In this document: piece by piece, positions 63,164 to 64,000 of the stretch
Layout: each line of letters begins with the position of its first letter
Position numbering within the stretch: position 1 is the stretch's first letter
Assembly (NCBI RefSeq): GCF_027920805.1
Contig: NZ_JANWOI010000004.1
Span: 1-64,000, forward strand
Direction: 5' to 3'
Source of the DNA: Govania unica
Lineage (GTDB): Bacteria > Pseudomonadota > Alphaproteobacteria > Sphingomonadales > Govanellaceae
DNA: 64,000 nt
The notes under the pieces: generated by a model
What the model was told of the DNA's origin: nothing
The model's input: only the letters and a program-made list of their open reading frames with translations
The model's database searches: none
Translations under genes and position numbers: made by a program

Positions 63164-64000
63164 TCAGGTCTTGATGCGCTCGATATCCGCACCGCAGGCC
63201 CTGAGTTTATCTTCAAGCCGTTCATAGCCGCGATCAAGGTGATAAACACGGTTTACCGTAGTCGTGCCGGTGGCGGCAAGCCCGGCGAGAACAAGCCCCA
63301 TGGAAGCGCGCAGATCGGTTGCCATGACCGGCGCGCCAGTCAGCTGACGGACGCCGCGAATCATCGCCGATGAGCCGTGAACCGTGATGTCGGCCCCCAT
63401 GCGGGTCAGTTCCGGCACATGCATGAAGCGGTTTTCAAAGATGGTCTCGGTGATCATGCAGGCGCTGTCGCAGAGCGTCATCAGTGCCATGACCTGGGCC
63501 TGCATGTCGGTGGGAAAGCCCGGGAACGGCTGGGTCACCACGTCGATACCGCGGATGCGGCCGGTGCTATGGGCAATGGTCAGGCCTTCCGCGCCATGGT
63601 CGGTTATCTCGGCCCCGGCGTTGCGCAAAACATCAAGGGTTGCCAGCATGATATCGGGGCGCGCGCCGTGCAGGGTGATTTTGCCCCCGGTGATGGCGGC
63701 AGCCACCGCATAGGACCCGGCCTCGATGCGATCGGGCATGACGGCATGGGTGGCGGGACGGAGGCTCGTGACCCCTTCGATCACCAGCCGGTCGGTGCCG
63801 AGGCCGTCGATCTGCGCGCCCATGGCCATCAGACAATAGGCGAGATCTGCGATTTCTGGCTCGCGGGCGGCGTTTTCGATGATGGTGGTGCCACGTGCGA
63901 GGCAGGCGGCCATCAGAATATTCTCGGTCGCGCCCACCGAGACGATGGGGAAATTGACGACCCCGCCAACCAGGCCGTTCGGGGCCTTGGCATGGACATA
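63164..64000 (-). CDS. murA: UDP-N-acetylglucosamine 1-carboxyvinyltransferase MurA, C-terminal part
   Basis: The last 278 residues of MurA, which starts peptidoglycan precursor synthesis by adding enolpyruvate to UDP-GlcNAc. Visible segments are [19 protein letters not shown], the pseudo-repeat [19 protein letters not shown] and [13 protein letters not shown], and the end [18 protein letters not shown]. The reactive cysteine loop lies upstream, outside the window. It heads the minus-strand block of DUF2948, hisG, hisD, UPF0262 and the LMW phosphatase. Confidence 0.96.
   Translation of the reverse strand, partial: YVHAKAPNGLVGGVVNFPIVSVGATENILMAACLARGTTIIENAAREPEIADLAYCLMAMGAQIDGLGTDRLVIEGVTSLRPATHAVMPDRIEAGSYAVAAAITGGKITLHGARPDIMLATLDVLRNAGAEITDHGAEGLTIAHSTGRIRGIDVVTQPFPGFPTDMQAQVMALMTLCDSACMITETIFENRFMHVPELTRMGADITVHGSSAMIRGVRQLTGAPVMATDLRASMGLVLAGLAATGTTTVNRVYHLDRGYERLEDKLRACGADIERIKT

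Overview
The window is a GC-rich stretch of alphaproteobacterial chromosome. Several things point there: a cbb3 oxidase cluster next to a DUF2189 gene; the block murA, DUF2948, hisG, hisD, UPF0262, LMW phosphatase, infA, maf, RNase E/G, yacG; a heme block hemC, hemD, mic60, hemY; and DUF3126, DUF983 and YcgN genes. Dense palindromic repeats built on GCCGGGTCAAGCCCGGC also fit. I cannot name the genus. The organism looks like an aerobic or microaerobic heterotroph. No phage, plasmid, insertion sequence, CRISPR or rRNA genes were seen. There is one tRNA gene, for threonine.

Layout, left to right. 1-6.7 kb (minus): high-affinity cbb3 oxidase ccoN, ccoO, a fused ccoQ-ccoP, a 59-residue membrane protein, a DUF2189 protein, ccoI and the first codons of ccoS. 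7.2-12.7 kb: an accessory locus with a divergent HMG-CoA-lyase-like gene and a class III CoA-transferase, an isochorismatase-fold hydrolase and a TonB-dependent receptor, with TGTATACA palindromes in both control regions. 13-18.6 kb: mnmC, then the phenylacetyl-CoA epoxidase operon paaABCDE (minus). 19-24.6 kb: galE, tRNA-Thr and the heme/Mic60-like operon. 24.6-32 kb: tsaD, a lipase-like gene, gpsA, a YciI protein, a Rieske protein, acs, a hydrolase and a PhzF protein.

32-34.6 kb: a DUF45 metalloprotease, a YcgN protein, a Sco copper chaperone and an ankyrin-repeat protein. 34.9-39.1 kb: a notable signalling cluster, with a LapG-type periplasmic cysteine protease and a degenerate EAL protein in one operon, divergent from a membrane sensor whose HD-GYP domain has lost its metal ligands. 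39-49 kb: a LOG protein, a SleB-type cell-wall hydrolase, an exported methyltransferase-like protein, a DUF983 protein, a thioesterase, a 3-hydroxyisobutyrate-dehydrogenase-family enzyme, a DUF3126 protein, a gamma carbonic anhydrase, a ferredoxin reductase with its ferredoxin, and a CBS-histidine kinase. 48.6-56.4 kb (minus): an operon of PPK2, exonuclease, a fused APH/P-loop kinase and a nitrilase-family amidase, and a two-gene 2-oxoacid dehydrogenase (fused E1 alpha-beta, then E2). 57-64 kb (minus): the yacG-to-murA housekeeping block.

Spacers carry three families of palindromic repeat, called A, B and C here, and two of the repeat-filled spacers have been tandemly duplicated. The best candidates for undescribed biology are the LapG / dead-EAL / dead-HD-GYP cluster and the TGTATACA-flanked lyase, CoA-transferase, hydrolase and receptor locus. 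The CcoQ-CcoP fusion is also unusual.
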